Positions 26,201 to 39,514 are shown, counted from the stretch's first letter. The stretch is DNA of 64,000 nucleotides from Musa acuminata AAA Group (GCF_036884655.1 NC_088327.1:14806501-14870500); one strand, 5' to 3'. The notes: generated by a model not told the origin, from the letters alone. Program-made: numbers and translations.

Positions 26201-27762
26201 ATTCTGGGAAGCATGACAAAGTGAGGATAAAATATCTACAACCTTTGCTAAATTATTTTGACTTTTTACTAGAAACTGATTGTTCTCTGAAAACGCATTC
26301 TGCTTACATTAAAGATCTTATTGGTTACTATTTGTAGGAGTATTGCCATAGTTTACATTTCAACTGGTTCTACTACAAGATGCTATGCATATGAAAAAAA
26401 AGTGCTTCTTAGTAGATCCATATGATTCTTATGGAGGTAATGAAGAGTTGATTAACTTTTGAATTATTTGCAATGTAGAACTATTGTCTGCTCCAGGATA
26501 CTGTATATTGTCGATAAAATCATAAAATATCAGGAACCGTAGATTTTAAGAAGTCATGGTAATAGGGACATTGAACTACTGCTTCCACTGCAACTTTGCA
26601 AGAATAGTTAGTGTTCACATTCATGTTTATATTGGCAATTCCTTTAATTGCCTAAGTAATTTTTTGCAATTATCAGATTCATAAGCATTCAAGTATATAT
26701 TAGCTATTCGTGAACTTGAATTTTAGCTTAATAATATTTCCATGGGCATGTTCATTTTTGGTACTGGAATCTTCCCTCCAGTTGATATATTTCTCTTCTT
26801 TATTAGGTCGCCACCTTGATGATACATGGGTAGCATACATTGGAAATGGACACAATAGAGTGATATGTTGGCAGCATGTTAATTCTGGTGTTCCAAGTGG
26901 GCGTTTTGGACAGACATGCACACTCCTTAGTAAGTTTCTAGTTCTGTTTGGTGGAATCAACGATAATGGAGAGCGTTTAAATGATACATGGATTGGGGAG
27001 GTTCTTTATGAAGGACAAATTGATCTCAGAATTGCATGGAGGCTACTGGATGTGGGTACTCTGGTTCCTCCCCCTCGAGGAGCCCATGCTGCATGTTGTG
27101 CTGGAGACCAGAGGGTGATGATACATGGAGGGATCGGGTCGTACGGCCTCAGATTTGATGATACATGGATTCTAGATCTGTCAGATGACTTTAAATCTGG
27201 TAGGTGGCACCAGGTGATGAATGCTCAGTCATCACCTCCCCCACGGTCCGGTCACTCGTTAACATGGATTGGTGGGACATACATGGTTCTCTTTGGTGGG
27301 AGGGGCTCGGGATATGAGGTTCTTAATGATGTCTGGCTCTTTGACGTTGGTGGCGATGGTCCTGAATGGAAGGAATTAAAGCTATCTGGTTTACCTAGTG
27401 AAATGCCACTTCCACGAGTCGGGCATTCGGCAACACTTATATTAGGAAACAAGATTCTCATATATGGTGGTGAAGATTCAGAAAGGCACCGGAAGGATGA
27501 TTTCTGGGTGTTAGACATAGGAGCCTTGCGAAGTTTCCAAACAGCAGGTTCAAAGAAAACACCGAGAAAATTGTGGAAGAGGCTAAGCATCGAAGGTCAC
27601 TCCCCACAGTACAGGTCCTTCCATGGGGTCTGCACAGACAGGTCAGGACATTATGTGTATGTCTTTGGTGGTATGGTCGATGGTGTTGTACATCCTGCTG
27701 AAGCCTATGGGCTGAGCTTTAACGGGGAGTTGTATCAGGTCAAGCTTGTGCTTCAGTTATAG
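23223..27762 (+). CDS. F-box/kelch-repeat protein, Arabidopsis At1g51550 type, 491 aa
   Basis: Probable substrate-binding subunit of an SCF ubiquitin ligase: the F-box binds SKP1 and the kelch propeller binds a target, which is unknown. Exon 1 is 23223-23742 and exon 2 is 26807-27762 (1476 nt, 492 codons including TAG). The GT-AG intron of 3064 bp splits a Gly codon inside the first kelch blade. The N-terminus is Ser/Pro-rich (residues 27-55). The F-box is at about 60-102 (LLLLPVESILSFSMTCRRF, SVWEPICRREW). Six kelch blades follow, each with a hydrophobic strand and a Gly pair: VLFGGGCEGG, VLFGGINDNG, VMIHGGIGSYG, VLFGGRGSGY, ILIYGGEDSE, VYVFGGMVDG, mostly with a later DTW or DVW. The ATG at 23298 (MASIPPP) is an alternative start. 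The intron is AT-rich with no gene seen. Confidence 0.92.
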
Positions 27763-29540
27763 GCACGTGTGACTTCCTGTATCAAACCACTACTAGGATC
27801 TATCCACTATGTTGTATAGACAAATGGTAGTCTGTTCAGAAATCCAGCTCCTTGTAAGAATGTATCCGTTAAGTCATTTTATTAGTGGATCAGATCGTAT
27901 GAATCATGATTTGTCATCAACTGAGGTTGTATATCGGTTGCAGATGCTACTGAATGTGGTGGGAATGAATTCTCAGGAAGTTCAGATATATTAGTTACTA
28001 AGAACCTAGCCAGAAATATAGAGGTAGAAACTAGTTGCTTTAGACTGTAGTTTGAGCAATTTTACCCAGTAATGATGAGATTTTGAGGGGAGCAAAGAGC
28101 CCGACAAGTTGTATCAGAGTGATTGTGGCAGGACAGACATTCCTCATCTTGCTGTGAGCTCATCTCTGACGGCCAGAGGCCTGAAGGTCTTGTGCTGGAG
28201 AGGACAATTCCTCTGGTCCCTTCTTTGAGAAAAATCTGTGAGCACTATGGGTTGTTTGGGAACAAAGAGTGATCTTATTCCATGTCCTTGACAGGCCATT
28301 TTTGAACTGTTCATTCATGCCAACCAAAGCTTGAAATCTCTGAGGAGGCTGTTCTGTCTTGTGACTGCAGCTGGTTGAAGAGACCAGGGATCTCATGACA
28401 AGGCCAAGAATGCAGAGAGATAGAGAGAGAGATGATATAATGATTGATCTAGGATCATTCGCTGGTAAGATGGTCCAACCATGCCTGCAGACATGGATCT
28501 TGCTCAATGCATAATGGACATGGAGCTACACCGGTGTTGTCTGGATGCATGCACTCTCTCATGTGACATGGTCAGGCAAAGAAAGGGGACCAACAAATTG
28601 CATGTCAACATGGTCCTGCTACAACCAGTGTCAGATCAATTCACCATGATATTTAGCAGAAAGGAATGTCACAGAGTGATCGGTGATGACACCGATCCTG
28701 TTGGTGACTCAAATCTTCTGAGTGTGAGGTCCCTCTCTTTTTACCATGCTCAAATCTCCACATCAACTTGCTTAGATGCAGATCTGTTGCTTCCCAAATA
28801 TAAAGCAATCCTGTGCAGCTGTGGCTTTCTCCAGCTTATTGTAGGATTCACTAGAATAAGTTCTAAAGCCCCTTTCCTTCCCTCGAGGGAGGAATAAGAA
28901 CATCCAGCTTCATACAACTGTGTTTGCAAGAGCAAGAAGAACATGGGAGAATGCATTCTGAGAATTGTATGCCAATCAATAAAAGATGTACAGCTGTTGC
29001 ACATTTGAGATGCATATATGTTCAAAAGACACTGGGAATGCAAATTAAAGGCAGCAACTAAGACTCATCTCAAGTAAGCTTCAAGAAGGCATATTGTTGT
29101 GCTTAATTTGCGGTACTGATAAGACATGGCAGTTGACTGCAAGCACTGAGCACATTGTTTTCAGATAGTCATCTCAACAACGGATTCAGTCTGATATTAT
29201 ACCAAAAGAAATAGCACAATGCCCATCTCAATTGAGGCTTAAAATAAACACTTAGGTTAAGTGTTTCGGTAAAAGACTAGCAAATAGAATTAGTCACGAG
29301 TCAGCTTTCTTAGCCGTATCTTTACCAGCAAATAAGTCGTTAGCTAAAGTTTGCAATTTCATATCCGGTACAGTCTGGTATGTTGGGTTCTTATGGATTT
29401 AAATTTTTTTACCTAAATTGTACGTTTATCTTGTATATCCATCCTTAAAGAATTAACTTTCGTTAAACATTTTATGGACCTTAAAGGTTAAAAAAAAAAT
29501 TAGAGAAAGCTTTGAACTTTGGATCTCACTAGCATATATT
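27763..29540. other. 3' flank of the F-box/kelch gene; no gene seen
   Basis: Probably includes the 3' untranslated region. Short open frames on both strands have no recognisable domain and were not called. Confidence 0.4.
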
Positions 29541-31310
29541 TCAGTAAACATTTGATAAGTAATACAAATTATAAATATAGACTTCGTAAATCTTGAATAG
29601 ACAAAGAGTTTAATGTGGTACGTTGTGATCAAAAGTCCTTAACAAAACAAAACAAAGACATATGACACTTACACCGCTACAAAACAACAAATCAATTCTA
29701 GACATTACCTCAAAGGCTCATCCAACCAAGTGCTATCTAGGTAGATCTTGGGTGCCATGTGGGTTGATACTCCATACCACTCTACGGAGTTAGAAAATGA
29801 TTGCTTGGTTAGCTTATTTTTGATAGTTTTATTTTTGCACGATTTCACATAATTTATATTTACAAAACCAAGACGATCATAAAAGTCAGTCAAAATGGGA
29901 TTGTCAAGTCTATTGTAAATCTTTAAATGTTGTACAAAGCATAAACAAAACCAAAAGATATGAATATATACAAATATTATATTGAATACTTTTGGTATAG
30001 ATTTGTCCATGACATTTTTCCCCACTTATTCCTTTGACATCCTCGTTAAAGCATTTACAGATGTTGTATCTCCTCGCCTTTATAGAATCTTTAATCTTCT
30101 ACTTCAATTGCAATTTGTCTCTTAGCTCTCAACTGCTCATTAACACTATTGTTAAGCAGTCAAACTTTGATTCGTGTTTCAACTTGCCAAAGACTCTAAT
30201 TTTGATGTGTTATCGATCGAGTTGTGCTGATCTTTGTTGGGTCCTACGGATCTCTCAGATGAAAGAAAATATATTCCTTATTGTACACCAGTCTCTCAAA
30301 CATCTCGCATTGCTTAAACTGGATGGATACCTATTAGAGCTTTAACGAGCATCGCCTTATAGATTTTGAAGTTTTTTATGTCTTTCCCCTATAAAATTTA
30401 CTCATTGATTCATCTTTTATTTAATTATTGCCTCTAAGTAGTTTCGCATCACTTTCATTTTCAGTTGACATTCTGTTAAAAAATGAAGTGGACAATCTAC
30501 TCTTAGTGAAATCAATTAACATTGGTGAGGATTTGACAACTGTTATCTTCTGCTAAGTTTATTCAAAAGGTCTTTGAGCATGTGCAAAGATTTTCGACTT
30601 AGTACTCGCTCATTTTCTTAAGAGTTGATAGGGTAAAGATTATTTGGCTTTGCCTTGCCCGCCTTCTCAAGGGTTATACTTCATGTATCAAGTTGGTTAC
30701 TAGTTTACACATACTTTTTCCTCACAATACTAAAGGACCCGAGGTGTTTACACTCATTACATTGAGTTAACTACTATAATTTATCTCCTCGTTGCCATCA
30801 GAATGCAAGAAGTTTTGCCCCAAAATAAGTAAAATTCTACCTCAAGTTGTAGCAAGTCTCTAATAGTTTTGATTACCTTTGGGATTGTACCATCTTCTTC
30901 ATCATTTTTATTGCTTACTTCTCTAAGTAGAAAAGGTACAGTACTACGTACTGTCTATTTTGTTCCTTTGTCGAGCACTCCTGCATAAATCCAAAGTCCC
31001 ATACTTTCGGCTATCTTGATGAGAAGCTCATCGATACTGGTCTTACGAAGTTCCCTAGCCTCTATCCTTGGATCTTATTTTTGTACTTGAAGTTTGTATT
31101 TGCATTTTGCACCTCCTTAGCCCCGTTCACGACCATACACCCTCCCTCCATGAAAGTAAGAGAACAATGACACCATGGAAGTCTCACCTTTACGGCATCA
31201 TGGTGCTATAGTGTCCATAGCCCTACTATTTGTCATCTAGCATTTGCGTTCCTTTCTTTGTGATTAGTAGATCTGCCTCTATGGCATTGTAGCACTCCTC
31301 TAAGTCCACC
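29540..31310 (-). mobile_element. Old non-coding repeat, copy A (probable retrotransposon remnant)
   Basis: Two parts recur at 39.5-42.1 kb: about 30047-30880 matches 39776-40590, and about 29549-29632 resembles 42035-42130. Identity is high but clearly imperfect, with small indels. No protein was found in either direction. The orientation is a guess, based on long retroelement-like text when read on the minus strand. Copia-1 separates copy A from copy B. Confidence 0.5.
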
Positions 31311-31390
31311 TCTCAGATTGTCTTTGAGCGTCACAGGGGTCTGATGGAGATCAGACACATTAGTGATTGACTTTAGGTCAAGTGGGAGAT

Positions 31391-32615
31391 TGCTAGTCAT
31401 AGGTGCCCAGTAAGTCAATCACGTGAGTGATGGCACGTGTGACTTGATACAGAATCTTTTTACTTATTATATTTTGACATATATCACTTTATAACTATTG
31501 CATATATGCATATATATATATTGTGATGTCCTTGGATTTGTGCAATGGAAATCGGATCGTGATGAGATCATGAAAATGAGATCGATTCGCCTTTAAACAC
31601 ATATCTTAAATAATCCCAGTCATAGGTTACTCGAGAGGGACATCGTGATAACCGGACAAACTGGTGTGCTGTATACCCGTCCATATGATGGATGTAGCTG
31701 GTCTCATAGCTGCTCGTGTAGAGACACTAGGGATACAGTACAGGTGCTCATTGGAATGAGTTCACTGATTGATTCACTTACGGAATGCTAGATGGTTGAT
31801 GATGCCTTATTGTCATACAGCGATTCCGTAGTCCTAGTGGTATATCTGGTCCTTAGACTTGAGACACCAAGGATGTCCTGTATGAGTGCTCCACTCTTTG
31901 ATACCAGACTTATAGGTTTGATTGTCTCAGATCTAGTATAACTGGTCATTGGGAGTGGTAGTCGACCTTACGAGGGCTATTGAGTGTCGATAGAGGATCA
32001 TCCACTCTCGGCGTCATGAGAGGAATATCTCATGTGTTCTTGCTCAGACAAATCCCTGGCCAGGGTCATTCGGGTTGAGAGAGAGAGTTCTCCAGGAGAA
32101 TCCGATTAGAGCGAGACTCAAGTAAGAATCGCATGGGTCTAACAGCACCATGCTCGATATACGGTCTTTGGGATATTAGATGGATGAGAGATTATAGGTA
32201 CACGGTAACTGAGGACAGATAGGTCCAATGGATTAGATTCCCCTGAATCGTTTAGGGACTACGGCGTAGTGGCCTAGTACGTCCATAGTCGATGAGTCAA
32301 GTGAATTATTACAGAGATAATAATTCACTGAGTTAGAAGGAGTTCTGACAGATATGACTCACGGTCAGCTCGATATTGGGCCTAGAGGGTCACACATATA
32401 TGATAGGCATTGCGATGAGTAGAGGTTCGGATATGAGATATTCGACGGAGCCCTTATCTTATTGGATATCCAATAAGCCCCTGAATTATTGGATCCCATG
32501 GACGAGATCCAATTAGAGCCCATGAGAGATTATTGGATAGAGATCCACTAATCCAGAAGGCTTGGGTTATTGGATGCAGATCCAATACCCACTAGGCGAG
32601 GATCCATTAGGGTTT
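31391..32615 (+). repeat. Copia-1 left LTR, missing its 3' third
   Basis: Begins TGCTAGTCATAGG like the other LTRs. At about 32615 (CATTAGGGTTT) it jumps to leader sequence (GTTCGTGC). It therefore lacks the TATA box, R/U5 and primer-binding site, about 380 bp of LTR by comparison with 39132-39509. Confidence 0.88.
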
Positions 32616-34395
32616 GTTCGTGCAATAGATTAGTTTTAAATTGCGTGTGTTGTGTTTTGGAGAAGCTTTTGACGTCAAAATCGTTGACGCAAAAGCGGAA
32701 AAGGGCAGCAACAGTGTTGTGTTTTGGAGAAGCTTTTGACGTCAAAATCATTGACACAAAAGTGGAAAAGGGCAGCAACTGTTGCTGCCCTCGTAGATGG
32801 CAGCACTGCCATCTGCGTGTAGGCAGGCAGCCTGCAGCAGCAACCGCAAGGGCAGCGGCACCACGCGCCGCAGGGCAGCGACGCTTGTGGCCGCTGCTCC
32901 CGCGGGCGCTGCCTCGCGGGCAGAACCGCCGGCGGAGGGGACGACGCCCACAGGGGCACCCGCCCGCGGAGGCGACGGCGCCCAGCTGCAGGGGCAGCGC
33001 CGCCAGCGGGCGTGCCGCCTGTAGGCGAGGGCAACAACCCCGCCCTCCGCCGCACAACCCACCGCCGGTAGGGGTGGCGGAGGTGGCGCCCTTGGCGGCA
33101 ACAGCAACAGCAGGGGAGGATGAGGGCATTAGGGTTTTTTTGGGCAAAAGACAGTTTTGTCCCTCGAAATTTGAGAAATTCTAATTTCTGTCTTTTGTCT
33201 AAATTACGAAAATACCCTTAGGAATTAAGAAATTCCCTATATGTCCCTGATTTCATAAAATACTAATTAATTAAAAAGTTTAGTTGATTATTATTTTTAT
33301 TATTATCTAGTAGTCCTACATGATGATGATTATTTATACATGTGATGTATGATGTGTGGACGGATGATCATGGACCGTGTAATGTGTGTACTTGTGATTA
33401 TTATTATTGGGGTCTGCGAGCCTTCATTATATTTCTCGTTTATTGTTGGGCCTGCGTGCTTATGATTAAGTTGTAATCACATGAGGAGACGTAGCGGGAG
33501 CGTGGATGCGATAGCGGGACCCACGAGATGGACGATCGCGATGCATGAAGATGCATCGAGATGTCGACGGAACCGACGAGGACGAGATGGACAATCACAG
33601 GGCATGGAGATGCACTGTTAGATCTTAATGTAAGTGATTAGGCCTACTGGCTCGGGCCTAATCACATTAGGTTGTGGTCCATGATCATCTGGTGTGATTG
33701 CTTATACACATACTAGATATGTATATATATTTGCATGCGATGTAGATATATATTAAATATGTATATGTGTGACATGTCATATTAGGAGACCAAATCATAG
33801 AAACATCTCTCTCGATAATATTAAGTCGATAAACGTGAGGCAATTAGATTGACCCACGTGGCCTTCCATTGTTATAAGTAGGAACCGATTCCCGGTGTAG
33901 GTTGAGTTTGTCAAGTCCCTCGAGACTCACCTATATCGCGATTCGTTATCTTGCTTACGACATAGAGATGTCATCGGTGACCTGAGGACATGGTATGCTT
34001 GGTCGAGTCCCTCGAGGGTATATCATCAAATCAGACTCATCTTGTAACGAAGGTGTTGACTTAACCGAGCATCATGGTTGGTCAAGTCCCTCGAGACCAT
34101 GGTGATTCAAAGGCCGAACAGGACGGGAATCACAAGGAGTTGTGATCGGCAAGAGTTGCCTACCTTTTAGGCTTAGTGTGATTGGTCGAGTCCCTCGATG
34201 TTACACTAAGACGTTGATTGGATCCTGATCCCCACTAAAAGTCTGCCGGAGACTTCCGTTTCACGTGCTGAGGGTGTCACGTGACTCGTTAGTAAAATAG
34301 TGGGAGCATATTAAGATAGAAGTTCATATCTTGATAGTTTATTTCTTGCAAAATCTGCATGTTATTCATTTCTACTACATCTTTATTTTCAGAAA
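32616..34395 (+). other. Copia-1 untranslated leader
   Basis: Homologous to the Copia-2 leader. It includes a 67-bp tandem duplication (32647-32713 and 32714-32780), a very GC-rich block (about 32780-33115), an AT-rich stretch, the four-hairpin array (33897-34209), and a TTTATTTTCAG acceptor-like motif directly before the gag ATG. Confidence 0.8.
33897..34209 (+). ncRNA. Four-hairpin array in the Copia-1 leader
   Basis: Same arrangement as in Copia-2 at 52389-52701. The core GTCGAGTCCCTCGAG recurs, with A for G in copies 1 and 3 (GTCAAG) and a changed 3' end in copy 4. Outer stems still pair: for example CATGGT with ACCATG in hairpin 3, and CTTAGTGT with ACACTAAG in hairpin 4. Called ncRNA only as a structured RNA element of the transcript; function is unknown. 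Confidence 0.6.
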
Positions 34396-37300
34396 ATGTC
34401 GCTTTCAAATCCCTTACGTGGCATACTTGATGTCAACCACCTCACTGGTCCAAATTATACGGATTGGCTCCGTAACTTGAGAATTGTTCTCATGGTAGAG
34501 AAAATCGTGTACGTCTTTGATACAGTGATGCCTACGCCCGAAGAAGGGGCAAGCGAGGATGAGATTGCTCGCTACATGAAGTACATTGATGACTCCACTC
34601 TTGCTCAGTGCTATATGTTGGGCTCTATGACTCCTGAGTTACAGAGACAACATGAAAAGATGGATACCAGATCCATTCTCCTACATGTCTGTAAATTGTT
34701 TGAGGAACAGGGAAAGACTCGGCGATATGAGATATCCAAGAGCCTCTTCCGCGCTAGGATGACTGAGGAGAAACCGGTTTAAAACCATGTCCTAAAAATG
34801 ATTGAGTGGATAGAGAAACTCACAGGTCTAGGAATGGTCCTAGAGGATAACTTGTGTATGAACATTGTGCTTCAGTCCCTACCAGATTCTTTTTTATAGT
34901 TCATAATAAATTTTGATATGAACAAGTTTGATGTGACTCTCCCAGAGCTCCTCAATATGTTGAGGGAGGTAGAGAGTACTATTAAGAAAGAGAAGTCAGT
35001 TCTCTACACTGGTGAGACTAGAAAGAAAAGGAAAGCAGAAAGGTCCCTTAGAAGGGAAAGGGCAAGGGCAGACCAGGTAAAGCAAAGGTTGCTAAGAAAG
35101 ACCCAGCAAAGGACAAAGGCCAGTGCTTCCACTATGGTAAAGATGGGCATTGGAAGAGGAACTACAAAGAAATACCTTGCAGAAAGGGCGAAACAAAAGC
35201 TTGATGAAGCTTTAGGTACATATCATGAATATAAATGTGTCTAAGAGGAAACGAGATGAGATGAACAGTGCATACCTATGGCATTGCAGGCTAAATCACA
35301 TCCATGAAAGAAGGATTCAAAAGTTGCTAAATCTAGATCCATTCGACTATGTGTCATATGCAACTTGCGAGCCTTGCCTTCGTGGAAAACTGATCAACTC
35401 TCTATTTAGTAGAACTGGAGAGAGAGCCACTGAACTGTTGGAACTCATACATAGTGATGTATGTAGACCCATGTCAACTCATGCCATTGGTGGTTACTCT
35501 TACTTCATTACCTTTACTGATAATTTCTCAAGGTATGGATATGTGTACTTAATGAAGTACAAGTCCGATGCCTTTGAGAAATTCAGAGAGTATAAGAATG
35601 AGGTGAAGAACTAGACTGGAAAGAGTATTAAAACTCTTCGATCAGATCGAGGAGGTGAGTACTTAAGTACAGACTTTATTCAGTTCCTCAAGGACCATGG
35701 GATATTATCCCAATGGACACCTCCTTATACACCTCAGCTCAATGGTGTTTTTGAAAGGAGAAATCGTACGCTATTAGACATGGTACGGTCCATGATGAGT
35801 TTCGCTGACCTACTCATCTCATTCTGGGGATATACCCTAGAAACCGCAGCTTACCTTCTGAACAGAGTTCCAACTAAGTCGTTAGTGTCTACACCATATG
35901 AGATATAGAAAGGGAAGAAGCTTGATCTTAAGGTTGTTAAGATTTGGGGATGCTCTACCCACGTTAAAAGATACAACCCCGATAAGTTAGAATCAAGGAT
36001 AGAGCGATGCAAATTTGTGAGATATCCCAAGGAAACTTGTGGGTATTATTTCTATCATCTCGAGGACCAAAAGGACTTTGTAGCTAAGAGAGCAGTGTTC
36101 CTTGAGAAGGAACACATTCTTGGCAGAAATAGTAGGAGAATGATAGAGTTGAGCGAGGTTGGAGAACCAAGCTCAAGCACCACTCTACAGCACGAGTTTG
36201 TTTAGGTACCTAATACACAAGTTTTAACTTTACGTAGGTCTGATAGAGTATCCCATCCTCCTGAGAGATATGTGGGACATATTAGAGGAGAGGATATTGA
36301 GGATATTGATCCTCAGACCTACGAGGAGGTTATTATGAGTATAGACTCTGGGAAGTGGTAAGAAGCCATGAATTCTGAGATGGATTCTATGTACTTCAAC
36401 AAGGTTTGGAACCTAGTTGATGCGCCCAAAGGTATTGTACCCATCAGTTGCAAGTGGATCTTTAAGAAAAAGATCAGAGTAGATGGAAAGGTAGAGTCCT
36501 ATAAAGCAAGGCTAGTGGCTAAGGGGTATCGTCAAAGGCAAGGTATTGACTACGACGAAACCTTCTCACCCGTAGCAATGCTAAAATCCATCAGAATTCT
36601 ATTGGCTATTGCAGCACACTATGATTATGAGATCTAGCAAATGAATGTGAAAACCACATTCCTCAATGGGAACCTCGAGGATGAGGTGTATATGATGCAA
36701 CTTGAGGGATTCGTATCCAAGAACTGCCCAAATAAGGTGTGTAAGTTGCTTAGATCCATTTATGGACTAAAGCAAACTTCCCAAAGTTGGAACATAAGAT
36801 TTGATGAGGCAATCAGATCTTATGACTTCGTTAGGAACGAAGATGAGCCATGTGTGTACAGGAAGGTAAGTGGGAGCGCTATCACCTTTTTGGTGTTATA
36901 TGCGGATGACATCCTGATCATTGGGAATGACATAGGAATGCTATCCACAGTAAAGACTTGGTTATCTAGACACTTCTCCATGAAGGACTTAGGGGAAGCA
37001 TCCTATATCTTAGGGATTATAATCAATAGAGATAGATCCAAGAGGATGCTTGGCTTGTCTCAATCCAAGTACATAGAAACCATTGTCAAAAGGTTTGGCA
37101 TGGAAAATTCCAAGAGAGGTCTCATACCGACGAGACATGAGATATCGCTTTCTACGAGTATGTCCCCAAAGACTCTAAAAGAAAGGGCGAACATGGATAT
37201 GATACCTTATGCCTCAGCAATAGGGTCTATCATGTATGTCATGCTATGTACTAGGCCTGATATAGCGCATGCTCTGAGTGTCACGAGCAGGTATCGGGCG

Positions 37301-37884
37301 GATCTAGGCTTGGAGCACTGGAAAGCAGTAAAGTATATCCTTAAGTACTTAAGAAGGAATAAGGATCTTTACTAGTATATGGAGGTAGTAGCCTTAAGGT
37401 TGAAGGCTACACAAACTCAAGTTTTCAATCTGATGTCGATGAAAGCAAGTCGAATTTGGGGTACGTGTACACCTTGAATGGAGGAGCAGTGTGCTGGAAG
37501 AGTTCCAAGCAAGATACTACTGCTGACTCGACCACAGAGGCGGAGTACATTGCTGCATCAAATGCAGCAAAGGAGGGAGTCTAGGTGAAGAAGTTCATCA
37601 CAGATTTGAGAGTCATGCCGGGTAGCGAGGAGCTGATCTCCTTATATTGTGATAACAACGGGACGATTGCTCAAGCGAAGGAACCTAGGTCTCATAAAAA
37701 ATCTAAGCATGTTCAGATGAGGTTCCACCTTATCAGAGAGATCGTAACCCGAGGAGATGTAACAGTGCAAAGAGTTCCATCCGAAGATAACATTGCAGAT
37801 CCACTGACAAAACCATTGTCTCAGATTGTCTTTGAGCGTCACGGGGGTCTGATGGGGATCAGACACATAGGTGATTGGCTTTAG
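34396..37884 (+). pseudogene. Copia-1 gag-pol, broken
   Basis: Remnant of a copia polyprotein. The gag start (34396) is followed by a stop at about 34780. The zinc knuckle has lost two cysteines to Tyr. A 396-bp deletion relative to Copia-2, with ACAT at both edges, removes the protease and neighbouring sequence near 35221. Integrase, reverse transcriptase (YADD box, versus YVDD in Copia-2) and RNase H segments remain. In-frame stops lie near 35615, 35907, 36205, 36361 and 36637, there is a one-base loss near 37370, and another stop lies near 37582. Most stops are where Copia-2 has CAG or TGG. Not functional. Confidence 0.92.
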
Positions 37885-37898
37885 GTCAAGTGGGAGAT

Positions 37899-39509
37899 TG
37901 CTAGTCATAGGTGCCCAACAAGCCAATCACGTGAGTGATGACACGTGTGACTTGATACAGAATCTTTTTGCTTATTATATTTTGGCATATATCACTTTAT
38001 AACTATTGCATATATGCATATATATATATATATTGTGATGTCCTTGGATTTGTGCACTAGAAATCGGATCGTGATGAGATCATGAAAATGAGATCGATTC
38101 ACCTTTAAACACATATCCTAAATAATCACGGTCATAGGTTACTCGAGAGGAAAATCGTGATAACCGGACAGACTGGTGTGCTGTATACCCGTCTATATGA
38201 TGGATGCAGCTGGTCTCATAGCTGCTCATGTAGGGACACTAGGGATATAAAACAGGTGCTCATTGTAGAATGAGTTCACTAATTGATCCGCTTACGGAAT
38301 GCTGGATGATTGATAATGCCTTATTGTCAGACAATGATTTCGTAGTCCTAGTAGTATATCTGGTCCTTAGACTTGAGACACCAAGGATGTCCTGTATGAG
38401 TGCTCCACTCTTTGATACCAGACTTATAGGTTTGGCTGTCCCAGATCTAGTACAGTTGGTCATTGGGAGTGGTAGTCGACCTTATGAGAGCTATTGAGTG
38501 TCGATAGAGGATCATCCACTCTCGGTGTCATGAGAGGAATATCCCATGTGTTCTTGCTCAGACAAATCCCTAGCTAGGGTCATTCGGGTTGAGAGAGAAA
38601 GAGTTCTCCGGGAGAATCCGATTAGAGCGAGACTCGAGTAGAAACCATATGGGTCTGATAGCACTATGCTCGATATACGGTCTCTGAGATATTAGATAGA
38701 TGAGGGACTATAGGTACATGGTAACTGAGGACAAACAGGTCCAATGAATTGTATTCCCCTGTATCATCTAGGGACTACGACGCAGTGGCCTAGTACGTCC
38801 GTAGTCGATGAGTCAAGTAAATTATTACGGAGATAATAATTCACTGAGTTAGAAGGAGTTCTGACAGATATGACTCACGGCTAGCTCGATATTGGGCCTA
38901 GAGGGTCACACATATATGGTAGGCATTGCGATGAGTAGAGGTTCGGATATAAGATATCCGATGAAGCCCTTGTCTTATTGGATATCCAATAAGCCCCTGA
39001 ATTATTGGATCCCATGTACGAGATCCAATAAGAGGCCATGAGAGATTTTTGGATAGAGATCCACTAATCTAAAAGGCTTGGGTTATTGGATGCAGATCCA
39101 ATACCCACTAAGCGAGGATCCATTAGGGTTTGACAGGAGACCTCTATAAATATGAGGGATTCAAAGCCTCATAGGCTAAAACCTTTGCTTGTCTCTCCTA
39201 TTCTCCTTCCCCTCTTCACCTCAGAGTAGAGCTAGAGTTTTTGAGGAGCATCATCGCAGCCCTACTGTGTGGATCACTGCTAGAGAGGAGGACGCTTGAC
39301 CTCCTTCACCCTCTCCTAAGGATCTGCAAGGAAACAAGGATATACGATCTCCCTAGGTAACACAATCTATTCTACACGCAGTTTTTCAGTTTCGTGGATT
39401 TTGCGCACCAATCTTCGCACAACGACGAACATTTCTTTGGGAATCGAGGATTTTGTTTTCTTGTTCTTCCATTGCGCATATGATGTCGCCCCCAAAGATT
39501 TTCCCAACA
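37899..39509 (+). repeat. Copia-1 right LTR, full length (1611 bp)
   Basis: Starts TGCTAG after the polypurine tract GTGGGAGAT and ends CCCAACA. It has a TATA box at 39145-39152 (TATAAATA). It contains about 116 bp, rich in TTATTGGAT motifs (about 38978-39094), that both Copia-2 LTRs lack. Confidence 0.92.
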
Positions 39510-39514
39510 GTCAC

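Larger units (their letters stand above)
31311..39509 (+). mobile_element. Copia-1: decayed Ty1/copia retrotransposon with a recombinant left end
   Basis: Order: an 80-bp scrap of internal 3' sequence (31311-31390, including the polypurine tract), a truncated LTR (31391-32615), leader, gag-pol remnants (34396-37884), and a full LTR (37899-39509). Internal sequence to the left of the first LTR means that LTR was once the right end of another copy. This points to a tandem or recombined array, not a simple insertion. No matching target duplication was found. Many nonsense changes show it is older than Copia-2. Confidence 0.85.

Noticed and set aside
28481..28897. 138-codon plus-strand frame after the F-box/kelch gene
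   Set aside because: No recognisable domain, no splice context, and composition like flanking DNA.
32548..33184. Long open frames on both strands in the Copia-1 leader
   Set aside because: Product of the GC-rich low-complexity block; not conserved in frame with Copia-2.
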